From Dehalococcoidia bacterium (GTDB lineage: Bacteria > Chloroflexota > Dehalococcoidia > UBA3495): DNA of 10,348 nt. The stretch lies in assembly GCA_002730485.1 (NCBI GenBank), contig PCAH01000063.1, forward strand, positions 1 to 10,348, given 5' to 3'. Under the pieces are notes generated by a model, which saw only the letters and a program-made list of their open reading frames with translations, ran no database searches and was not told the origin of the DNA. This document shows positions 1-5,293 of this stretch, in pieces (the first letter of the stretch is position 1; the number at the start of each line of letters is the position of its first letter). The translations under genes and the position numbers were made by a program.

Positions 1-479
1 CAACGGCGTTTCTGGCTGCAGTGATGGTCAGCCTTTTTGAAACCACCATCACCCGGGTGGTGGCGCTGGCGGTCTTTCTGCCGGTGGTGGCCAGCCAGGG
101 TGGAATCGGTGGAACACAGACCGTAACTCTGGTGGTTCGCAGCATGGCTCTGGGCGAGGTGCCCCGCAGGCTGGGGCTGCGACTATTGGCCCGTGAGCTG
201 GCCTTGGGCCTGATCCACGGAGTGGCTCTAGGAGTGGTGGTCGGGGCCGTCGCCTACTTGTGGAAGGGGAATATCACCCTGGGTCTGGTCCTGGGGCTGG
301 CCATGTCGGGGAACATGCTGGTGGCGGGGATGTTCGGCGCCGGGGTGCCGCTACTGCTCCGGCAGCTTCGGATGGACCCTGCGGTGTCCTCTGCGGTGTT
401 CGTTACGACGTTCACCGACGTGATCGGCTTTGTCTTGTTCCTTGGTTTGGCGGCTATTTTCGTGGAACACTTGGTTTAG
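1..479 (+). CDS. mgtE: MgtE-type Mg2+ transporter, C-terminal membrane domain (5' end outside window)
   Basis: Inner-membrane divalent cation (Mg2+) channel/transporter of the MgtE (SLC41-like) family. The reading frame is open from base 3 with no convincing start, so the cytoplasmic N and CBS domains, if present, lie upstream of the window. About 159 residues are visible, almost all hydrophobic, giving roughly four membrane segments. Counting from the GTG codon at 21, the family signature sits near residues 21-33 (P21, then GGIGGTQ, then VVR), where most members have GGNxGxQ. The invariant acidic residue of the last helix is seen in TFTDVIG (D133, codon 417-419), which matches the pore aspartate of Thermus MgtE. 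The asparagine-to-isoleucine change in the signature probably marks a subfamily. A serine hydrolase gene follows 51 bases downstream on the same strand and could be cotranscribed. Confidence 0.9.
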   Translation, partial: TAFLAAVMVSLFETTITRVVALAVFLPVVASQGGIGGTQTVTLVVRSMALGEVPRRLGLRLLARELALGLIHGVALGVVVGAVAYLWKGNITLGLVLGLAMSGNMLVAGMFGAGVPLLLRQLRMDPAVSSAVFVTTFTDVIGFVLFLGLAAIFVEHLV

Positions 480-530
480 GTCAGTTCCAATCACCTGCAA
501 AACACAGACAGATTTAAGTAGAGGGAAGAT

Positions 531-1217
531 ATGCCCGGACAGATAGCCCTAGTCGGCGGTGATGAGTTCAGGCGCGGCTGCGAGGATATGGACCGCGAGA
601 TCATGCGGGCGTCGGGTCAAGACCCGGCCAAGGTCGTGGTGGTTCCGACTGCTGCGGTCACCGGGCCTGCCAAGGCTGCTAATGACGGTGCGACCCACTT
701 CGGCGCGCTAGGCGGGGCTTCTGAACAACTCATGCTGCTGGAGACGGACCAGGCCCAGGACCCATTGTTCTTTGCCCCGGCTACCTTGGCTGATGTGGTC
801 TACTTCACCGGCGGGAGCCCTGAACATCTTTTGGAGACCGTAAATGGTACCGAGTTTTTCTCGGCGCTGATGGAGATGGTGGATTCCGGAGGAGTCCTGG
901 CCGGATCCAGCGCCGGTGCCATGGCCATGGGCTCGATGATGCGCCGCCCCCGGGCAGGCGGCTGGGTGGAGTCGTTGGGAGTGGTCGCCGACGTTGCCGT
1001 GCTGCCCCATCACGAAAAGCGCGACCAGGCGGAGACCTCTCAAGAACTGCAGCAGTCTGCGCCCACTGGGCTGACTTTCTTGGGCATCGACGCCCGTACT
1101 GGCGTACTGGGTAGACCGGACAACTGGCGGGTAGTAGGCTACGGTCGTGTGACCGTCTACCAAGGCTCCGAGTGGCAGATATTCAACTCCGGGGATCAGC
1201 TGCCGACTGGGTTCTGA
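531..1217 (+). CDS. Peptidase S51 / cyanophycinase-like type 1 glutamine amidotransferase-fold hydrolase
   Basis: Cytoplasmic serine hydrolase of the S51 family (dipeptidase E and cyanophycinase), 228 residues, the usual size. These enzymes cleave Asp-Xaa or beta-aspartyl-type peptides; the actual substrate here cannot be read from sequence. Visible parts are an N-terminal strand with LVGGDE (7-12), VVVPTA (37-41), YFTGGSPEHL (91-100), and the nucleophile elbow GSSAGA (125-130) with S127 as the predicted nucleophile. PHH (159-161) supplies the likely catalytic histidine, followed by LGID (184-187). I see no signal peptide. The ATG at 531 is preceded by a purine-rich Shine-Dalgarno (AGAGGGA, about 520-526). 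The gene ends 5 bases before the convergent hisIE. No cyanophycin synthetase is in view, so a role in cyanophycin breakdown is not supported; general peptide turnover is the safer guess. Confidence 0.88.
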   Translation: MPGQIALVGGDEFRRGCEDMDREIMRASGQDPAKVVVVPTAAVTGPAKAANDGATHFGALGGASEQLMLLETDQAQDPLFFAPATLADVVYFTGGSPEHLLETVNGTEFFSALMEMVDSGGVLAGSSAGAMAMGSMMRRPRAGGWVESLGVVADVAVLPHHEKRDQAETSQELQQSAPTGLTFLGIDARTGVLGRPDNWRVVGYGRVTVYQGSEWQIFNSGDQLPTGF

Positions 1218-1222
1218 TCCGG
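1189..1222. terminator. Possible stem-loop at the convergent junction of the S51 gene and hisIE
   Basis: GGATCAG (1193-1199) pairs perfectly with CTGATCC (1214-1220). Two further C-G pairs (1189-1190 with 1221-1222) form outside a GG bulge, and the loop is 14 bases. The stem contains the stop codon of the S51 gene and fills the 5-base gap to the hisIE stop. There is no T-run on either side, so this is a weak candidate for transcription termination between the converging genes; it may also be chance. Confidence 0.3.
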
Positions 1223-1849
1223 CTACTTGCGTCGTTCGCGTAGCATCGCGTAGACCTCTTCTGGTTGGACTCCGCTGGCAGCCAGGAGCACCAGGGTGTG
1301 GTAGAGCATGTCAGCTATCTCGCCGGGGAGATTCTCGGTGTCGTTGATGGCGGCGGCGATTGCTGTCTCTCCGGCTTCTTCCACCACCTTCTGGGCGATC
1401 CTTGGAACACCTTCTTTGAATAGAGAGGTGGTGTAACTGCCTTCTGGCATCTCCTCCTGTCGGTCCTTGATCAGGGCGAACAGTTCACCCAGAACGCTGG
1501 GGCCGGTTTCCGTCTTCTCGTAGTCTTCATCGTCGGGAACTGCTTCCAGCTTGTTAGTGAAACAAGAGACGTCGCCGGTGTGGCAGGCCGGGCCGTCCGG
1601 GTCAACCTTGAGCAGGATCGTGTCCGCGTCGCAATCCAGCCAGGCCTCTTTGAGGTTAAGGTAATTGCCGGACATCTCGCCCTTGTGCCACAGGTCTTCC
1701 CTGCTTCGGCTGTAGAACCAGACTTGGATACCCTCGACTGTGCGTTTCAATGATCCGGGGTTCATATAGCCCATCATCAGGACCTGTCCGGTATTGGCGT
1801 CCTGGGCGATGGCTGGTAATAGACCCTGTTCATTTAGCTTGATGTTCAT
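1223..1849 (-). CDS. hisIE: Bifunctional phosphoribosyl-AMP cyclohydrolase / phosphoribosyl-ATP pyrophosphatase
   Basis: Cytoplasmic fused enzyme for steps 2 and 3 of histidine synthesis: HisE hydrolyses PR-ATP to PR-AMP and HisI opens the purine ring to give ProFAR. It has 208 residues, normal for the fusion. HisI is at about 1-110, with WHKGEMSG (54-61), the metal-binding DCDAD (72-76) and the zinc cysteines C73, C89 and C96 (ACHTGDVSC). HisE is at about 115-208, with EGSYTTSLF (136-144), the acidic cluster VVEEAGE (155-161) and EIADMLYH (177-184). The ATG at 1849 has AAAGG about 7 bases upstream. It is the last gene of the minus-strand cluster hisF > HAD > hisIE, 44 bases after the HAD gene. 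All expected catalytic motifs are intact. Confidence 0.97.
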   Translation of the reverse strand: MNIKLNEQGLLPAIAQDANTGQVLMMGYMNPGSLKRTVEGIQVWFYSRSREDLWHKGEMSGNYLNLKEAWLDCDADTILLKVDPDGPACHTGDVSCFTNKLEAVPDDEDYEKTETGPSVLGELFALIKDRQEEMPEGSYTTSLFKEGVPRIAQKVVEEAGETAIAAAINDTENLPGEIADMLYHTLVLLAASGVQPEEVYAMLRERRK

Positions 1850-1893
1850 AATCGGCCTTTAAAAATCTCTATTTGTTGGGTTGGGAATCCAGG

Positions 1894-2601
1894 TTAGACC
1901 GGTAGGCCCTTGTGCAACAAAGCGGGCAATTGGGACAGGCTGGATATCTGATGGGGAGGCGTTGGCAATTTTGGATCCAAGGGTCGTTGGTCCCGGTTGA
2001 TCCAGACCGGATACATCCCTGCGTCCAGCGCCCCTTGTACGTCCTCCAATTGGCGGTCGCCCACATACGCGGTTTCGCCAGGGGAGACGCCCAATTGACC
2101 CAGTATCATCTGGAACAACTCCGGCCTTGGCTTGTATATTTGAGCCTGTTCCGAGGTGAGGACGATGTCAAAGCCAACCTCTAATAGCTCCAGGTTCGGG
2201 AGCAGGAATCCATCATCGGCGTTGGATAAAAGGGCCATGGTGTATCGCCCTTGAATCTCACCCAACGCCTCATTGGTCTCGGGATAGGGTGTACGCCTTG
2301 AGATGTCGCGGAAGAATTGCTGTGTGGCCGCGTGGGGGTCGCCGTTCAGCTTCAGAGTCGCGAAAGAGAGTACAAAGCCTTCTTTCCAGGCGTTGAAGTA
2401 ACTCTGAAACGGCCGGTCAGGGTCTAGCCGGTTGACCTGGAACTCTTCCTCGGCTGGTGCCCAGCTATCCCAGAGTTCTTGGGCCGTGGTTTTGAGGCCC
2501 TGCTGCTCGATGACATTGCCAAAGATCTGGAGGTTGGTGTCGTTGGGATTCTGGACCAAGGTCCCATACATGTCGAAGACTACGGTGGTGATTCGCGGCA
2601 T
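1894..2601 (-). CDS. HAD superfamily hydrolase (C1-cap) in the histidine gene cluster
   Basis: Cytoplasmic haloacid-dehalogenase-fold hydrolase, 235 residues, subfamily IA type with a helical C1 cap at about 16-115. Motif I is FDMYGTL with the nucleophile D10; motif II is LLSNAD (S126); motif III is YKPRPELF (K157); motif IV is YVGDRQLEDVQGA (D182, D187). Motif IV has the GDxxxxD form of phosphatases. In motif I, however, the second aspartate normally used as acid/base by phosphatases is Y12, as in 2-haloacid dehalogenases. The gene lies between hisF (64 bases upstream) and hisIE (44 bases downstream) in the same direction. By position it could be the histidinol-phosphate phosphatase, a step that HAD enzymes perform in some organisms; this is inference. 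Alternatives are a phosphoglycolate-type phosphatase, nucleotide phosphatase or dehalogenase. The ATG at 2601 has only a modest AGGTAG ribosome-binding site. Confidence 0.85.
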   Translation of the reverse strand: MPRITTVVFDMYGTLVQNPNDTNLQIFGNVIEQQGLKTTAQELWDSWAPAEEEFQVNRLDPDRPFQSYFNAWKEGFVLSFATLKLNGDPHAATQQFFRDISRRTPYPETNEALGEIQGRYTMALLSNADDGFLLPNLELLEVGFDIVLTSEQAQIYKPRPELFQMILGQLGVSPGETAYVGDRQLEDVQGALDAGMYPVWINRDQRPLDPKLPTPPHQISSLSQLPALLHKGLPV

Positions 2602-2665
2602 TGATAGCTACCTGCAAATTGTCTGACTGGGAATTATTAGCGAAGGTGCGCTTACGAGGTGCTGA

Positions 2666-3493
2666 TTATTCTGGCCCCACATATTTCGGTCGGACTGGGA
2701 CTCCCTTGCCCTTAAGATAGTCCTTGGCCTGGTCAATGGTGAACGTGCCGAAGTGGAAGATGCTGGCGGCGAGAACGGCGTCGGCTTTTCCCTGGTCCAG
2801 CGCCTCATAGAGGTGTTCCAGTTCACCTGCGCCGCCGCTGGCGATCACGGGCACGGGCACCGCCTCGGAGATTGTCCGGGTCAAGGCCAGGTCGTAGCCG
2901 GATAATTGGCCGTCCTCATCCATGCTGGTGAGCAATATCTCACCTGCGCCCAGTTCCACCGCTCTGGTGGCCCATTTCACAGCATCGATTCCGGCGGGCG
3001 TGCGGCCGCCTCGGGTATAGACCTGCCACCTGGAGCCAGCGTCCAAAGCCAGGTCAGCCGACTCCGGCGTTGGTTCTCCCTCTAGACTTGAGACCCGCTT
3101 GGCGTCGATGGCTACGACGATGCACTGGTTGCCGAAAGCAGCAGCGCCGTCCTTCACCAACTGCGGGTCGGTAACTGCGGCAGTGTTCATGCCAACCTTG
3201 TCTGCGCCTGCTTTGAGCATCCGCCGGACATCTTCCACAGTTCTGATGCCGCCGCCAACGGTCAAGGGTATGAACACCTGCTCTGACACCCGTTGGACCA
3301 CGTCCACCATGGTGTCTCTAGAGTCGGAACTGGCGGTGATGTCTAGAAAGACCAGTTCATCGCCGCCTTGTTGGTCGTAGAAAGCTGCCAACTCGGCCGG
3401 GTCGCCGGCGTCGCGGAGTTCTACGAAACTAACGCCTTTCACAACTCGTCCGGCGTCCACATCCAGACACGGGATTATACGTTTGGTCAGCAC
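2666..3493 (-). CDS. hisF: Imidazole glycerol phosphate synthase cyclase subunit
   Basis: Beta/alpha-barrel subunit that uses ammonia from the HisH glutaminase to convert PRFAR to imidazole glycerol phosphate and AICAR (step 5 of histidine synthesis). The two catalytic aspartates are at the canonical positions D11 (PCLDVD) and D130 (AIDAKR). Phosphate-binding and barrel motifs are seen at TVGGGIRT (78-85), GADKVGMNT (96-104) and [10 protein letters not shown] (215-224). At 275 residues it is about 20 longer than usual; the excess is an insertion at about 134-155, between AIDAKR and [13 protein letters not shown], in the loop after strand 5. The start is GTG at 3493; no other start gives the canonical N-terminus, and the nearest GGAG lies 13 bases away, a weak arrangement. 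It is the first gene of the cluster and is divergent from the GlcG-like gene. No hisH is in the window. Confidence 0.97.
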   Translation of the reverse strand: MLTKRIIPCLDVDAGRVVKGVSFVELRDAGDPAELAAFYDQQGGDELVFLDITASSDSRDTMVDVVQRVSEQVFIPLTVGGGIRTVEDVRRMLKAGADKVGMNTAAVTDPQLVKDGAAAFGNQCIVVAIDAKRVSSLEGEPTPESADLALDAGSRWQVYTRGGRTPAGIDAVKWATRAVELGAGEILLTSMDEDGQLSGYDLALTRTISEAVPVPVIASGGAGELEHLYEALDQGKADAVLAASIFHFGTFTIDQAKDYLKGKGVPVRPKYVGPE

Positions 3494-3569
3494 TGTGGGA
3501 TGGAATCTCCAGAGGTAGGTTAACCCGGCACATCGATCGTGAAAGGTGCCCGTGTCAGGTCGTATTAGC

Positions 3570-3575
3570 AGTATA
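3570..3575 (-). promoter_or_regulatory. Weak candidate -10 element for hisF
   Basis: On the minus strand this reads TATACT (5 of 6 to TATAAT), placing a start near 3563 and a leader of about 70 bases. I find no acceptable -35 hexamer 16-18 bases upstream, so the call rests on the -10 alone. The same intergenic stretch carries the perfect palindrome GGTTAACC at 3518-3525, which would lie within the leader. Confidence 0.22.
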
Positions 3576-3610
3576 ACACCGTGCCTGAATTAAGCAGGGT
3601 ACTTGAACCA

Positions 3611-3639
3611 TTGGCGTGGTTGACTGACTGAGCTAGAAT
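3611..3639 (+). promoter_or_regulatory. Sigma-70-like promoter for the GlcG-like gene
   Basis: TTGGCG (3611-3616, 4 of 6 to TTGACA) is followed after exactly 17 bases by TAGAAT (3634-3639, 5 of 6 to TATAAT). Transcription would start near 3646, giving a leader of about 30 bases before the ATG at 3677. The predicted start falls in the left arm of the inverted repeat at 3642-3669, as expected for a promoter controlled by a repressor at +1. Confidence 0.45.
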
Positions 3640-3641
3640 GG

Positions 3642-3669
3642 CCCTACTTTTTAGCATACTTAAGTAGGG
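3642..3669. repeat. Perfect 8-bp inverted repeat at the promoter/RBS of the GlcG-like gene
   Basis: CCCTACTT (3642-3649) and AAGTAGGG (3662-3669) are exact reverse complements separated by 12 bases. The left arm covers the predicted transcription start and the right arm runs into the Shine-Dalgarno AGGGAGGG (3666-3673). Read as DNA it is a plausible operator for a dimeric regulator. Read as RNA it could hide the ribosome-binding site, but only if transcription begins upstream of 3642. No regulator gene lies in the window. Confidence 0.45.
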
Positions 3670-3676
3670 AGGGATC

Positions 3677-4078
3677 ATGGCTACAACATTAGACGAGGCG
3701 AACAAGATGGTGGCCGGTGCCATTGCCAAGGCCAACGAGTTTGGTATCAAGATCAACGTGGCGGTGGTTGATGCGGGCGGACGATTGTTGGCCTTCAACC
3801 GCATGGACGGCGCAATTTGGGGCGGAGCATACGGGGCACAAGGCAAGGCCGTGGCCGCAACTGCGTTCGGGCGTCCCAGCGGTGAACTGCAGGAACGGGC
3901 TGAGTCGCCGATAATGAAGGGGATCCTTGGCGCTGAGGGCGGCCACGGCATTCCGAGCCAAGGCGCTGCTCCAATCATCCGCAACGGCGGATGTGACGGC
4001 GCAGTGGGAGTGGGCGGCGGCACCAGCCAGCAGGATGAAGACTGCGCCAGGGCTGGTATCGCAACCGTTATCTCTTAA
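3677..4078 (+). CDS. GlcG/HbpS family protein (DUF336)
   Basis: Small (133 residues) soluble protein of the GlcG/HbpS family. The fold is seen in heme-binding HbpS and in GlcG of glycolate operons; the molecular function of most members is unsettled. Visible family features are an N-terminal helix with LDEANKMVAGAIAKA (5-19), the strand pair VAVVDAGGRLLAFNRMDGA (28-46), AQGKAVAATAFGRPS (54-68), and a C-terminal glycine-rich stretch at 99-117 (including GGCDGAVGVGGG) with QQDEDCARAG (118-127). It has no signal peptide, so it is likely cytoplasmic. The ATG at 3677 has a strong AGGGAGGG ribosome-binding site. It stands alone on the plus strand between minus-strand genes, divergent from hisF and convergent with the cyclase gene. 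No glycolate oxidase genes are nearby, so glcG is not used as a symbol. Confidence 0.88.
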   Translation: MATTLDEANKMVAGAIAKANEFGIKINVAVVDAGGRLLAFNRMDGAIWGGAYGAQGKAVAATAFGRPSGELQERAESPIMKGILGAEGGHGIPSQGAAPIIRNGGCDGAVGVGGGTSQQDEDCARAGIATVIS

Positions 4079-4095
4079 GGTTTCACGTGACGAAG

Positions 4096-4130
4096 TCGGT
4101 ACCGCTCTAGGGGACTAGGGCGGTAACCGA
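4096..4130. terminator. Long near-perfect hairpin between convergent genes (putative bidirectional terminator)
   Basis: TCGGTACCGC (4096-4105) pairs with GCGGTAACCGA (4120-4130) through 10 base pairs with a single A bulge at 4125. Inside it CTAG (4107-4110) pairs with CTAG (4115-4118) around a GGGA loop, joined by a T-G step. The result is about 14 Watson-Crick pairs. It sits 18 bases after the GlcG-like stop and overlaps the last codons and stop of the cyclase gene, where a shared terminator is expected. No T-run follows on either strand, so it is not a classic intrinsic terminator; it could instead protect 3' ends. Confidence 0.5.
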
Positions 4131-4847
4131 TGCTGGGCCGCCACTGCCGCCTTCCAGCCGGAGTAGACCGACAACTACCAAAGCTCCGGTGAGCGGCAGC
4201 TGGTCCAGGTTAGTCAGATTCTCCAAGACCACTAGACGGTTATCCAATGCCAACCGGCTAACGGAAAACCCTGTATCTACACCCGGCTCGACGCCAGCAG
4301 TGTCGGAACCAAATCCGGCGACACCCCGACCTTCAAACAATTCTTCGGCTGCGTCCAATCCAAACCCCGGGAAGTGTAGTTGGTCAACTTTGGTACCACC
4401 CAGGTACTCATTTGGGTTTGGCCATTTGGCCTGCCAACCGGTGTGCAAAAACACTAAACAACCTTTGGGGATCGGGCCATGATCCGACTCCCAGTCCAAA
4501 ACGTCGTTCATGGTCAGAGCGTAGTCAGGGTCGCTTGCCGATTGGGTTGAGATGTCGATTACGATGGCTGGTCGGACTAGGTCCTGGGGTAAGTATGCCT
4601 CCGGGCCGGGAGCGCCGGATGTGAAACCGGACGGCGCGCTCAGGTGGGTGCCGGTATGTTCGCCCATGGAGAACCGGCGCAGGAAATAGCCGTCTTGTTC
4701 GACGTCTGCCACGGTCTCAAATTCCACCGCTGGGTCTCCGGGCCACCTGGGAGTGTCCGGGTTTACGGCCCAGCCTAGTTCTATAACCTTGGAAAAAGAG
4801 ATGGACCCGCCAAAAGCGGGTCCATCATCTTGTGATTGGGCCACCAT
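4107..4847 (-). CDS. Cyclase-family (kynurenine formamidase-like) putative metal-dependent hydrolase with altered metal motif
   Basis: Protein of the family named for kynurenine formamidase KynB and isatin hydrolase, which open amide or lactam rings. The ATG at 4847 gives 246 residues, with AAGGGG 8 bases upstream; a TTG at 4850 would add one residue. Numbered from that TTG: PDTPRWPGDP (31-40), HTGTHLSAPSGF (65-76), LHTGW (135-139), HFPGFGLDA (159-167), GSDTAGVEPG (181-190) and LENLTNLDQLP (209-219). The family metal motif is HxGTHxDxPxH. Here H65 and H69 remain, but the aspartate is S71 and the third histidine is G75. E210 fits the conserved glutamate, while the histidine usually 12 residues before it appears to be S198. 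Either this is a known non-canonical subgroup or the chemistry differs; I would not call it KynB. Strong hairpins overlap both gene ends. Confidence 0.85.
   Translation of the reverse strand: MVAQSQDDGPAFGGSISFSKVIELGWAVNPDTPRWPGDPAVEFETVADVEQDGYFLRRFSMGEHTGTHLSAPSGFTSGAPGPEAYLPQDLVRPAIVIDISTQSASDPDYALTMNDVLDWESDHGPIPKGCLVFLHTGWQAKWPNPNEYLGGTKVDQLHFPGFGLDAAEELFEGRGVAGFGSDTAGVEPGVDTGFSVSRLALDNRLVVLENLTNLDQLPLTGALVVVGLLRLEGGSGGPASVTALVP
4797..4830 (-). terminator. Intrinsic-terminator-like hairpin inside the first codons of the cyclase gene
   Basis: GATGGACCCGC and GCGGGTCCATC (4800-4810 and 4816-4826) form an 11-bp perfect GC-rich stem with a 5-base loop. Three further pairs follow outside one bulged base. 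On the minus strand the stem is followed by TCTCTTTTT (about 4791-4799), the layout of a Rho-independent terminator; the plus strand has no T-run. It covers roughly codons 6-16 of the cyclase gene. It could terminate readthrough from the 65-residue gene upstream, or act as an attenuator relieved when ribosomes enter the cyclase frame. Confidence 0.55.
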
Positions 4848-4935
4848 CAATTAAGCCCCTTCGGTTCATCCGCTTCCGCACATTCTCCCGCCAAAGGGAC
4901 TCCGTGGCAACCCGGTGGTTTGTCTATATGTCAGG

Positions 4936-5133
4936 TTAAAAAGCAGCGGTCTGCAGAGTCCTGGTGGATTTCAGGATGGCGTCTCGTTTGACGTTACTGT
5001 CGATCCACTCCATCGCCTCACGGGAAGTGCTTCTGGCGGTTAGCTCCGATCGTTCAGGACGTTGGCCGTACACCGAATAACTGATGGAACGGATTTCCTC
5101 GTCTATGACATAGCCTCGGTAATAGATTCTCAT
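4936..5133 (-). CDS. Small conserved-looking protein of unknown function (65 aa)
   Basis: I do not recognise this protein with certainty. It is soluble, without membrane segments or a signal peptide. The start MRIYYRGYVIDEE, a middle with YSVYG (19-23) and a later acidic/basic helix REAMEWIDSNVKRDA (38-52) resemble small proteins with a YxGYxI strand followed by an EAxxWID helix. That layout suggests a small beta-sheet-plus-helix fold, but no function follows from it. The case that it is real rests on a near-ideal Shine-Dalgarno (GGAGGAGG) 8 bases before the ATG. Downstream, a 110-base gap leads to the terminator-like hairpin at the start of the cyclase gene. A weak TTGACC at 5243-5248 could be a -35 box, but the matching -10 is poor. 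Confidence 0.6.
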   Translation of the reverse strand: MRIYYRGYVIDEEIRSISYSVYGQRPERSELTARSTSREAMEWIDSNVKRDAILKSTRTLQTAAF

Positions 5134-5141
5134 GATGCCGC

Positions 5142-5149
5142 CCTCCTCC
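5142..5149 (-). promoter_or_regulatory. Strong ribosome-binding site of the 65-aa gene
   Basis: The minus strand reads GGAGGAGG, with AGGAGG 8 bases from the ATG at 5133. It is one of the best Shine-Dalgarno sequences in the window and is the main reason for accepting the short downstream frame as a gene. Confidence 0.6.
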
Positions 5150-5293
5150 GGTTGCCTGCGGTCGTCCAGTCCGTGATCAAACTGCTGCGAGACGCCGCCT
5201 AAATCAGCTTTACGGACATATGTTCTAGCTTTTCACCGGAAGGGTCAACGGGGAAATGTCACTGGACGAATGCGGAGGTTTGGACCGGGGCTG

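Noticed and set aside
531..1217. Cyanophycin degradation system
   Set aside because: The S51 fold fits, but no cyanophycin synthetase or isoaspartyl dipeptidase is present and the family includes general peptidases.
3565..4023. Minus-strand open frame of 152 codons opposite the GlcG-like gene
   Set aside because: Antisense of a recognised family protein; its low-complexity Pro/Ala/Ser product reflects reverse-complement codon bias.
5243..5271. Possible promoter for the 65-aa gene (TTGACC on the minus strand)
   Set aside because: At 17 bases the -10 would be GAACAT, only 3 of 6 to consensus, and the better TAGAAC is at 15 bases; not listed as a feature.
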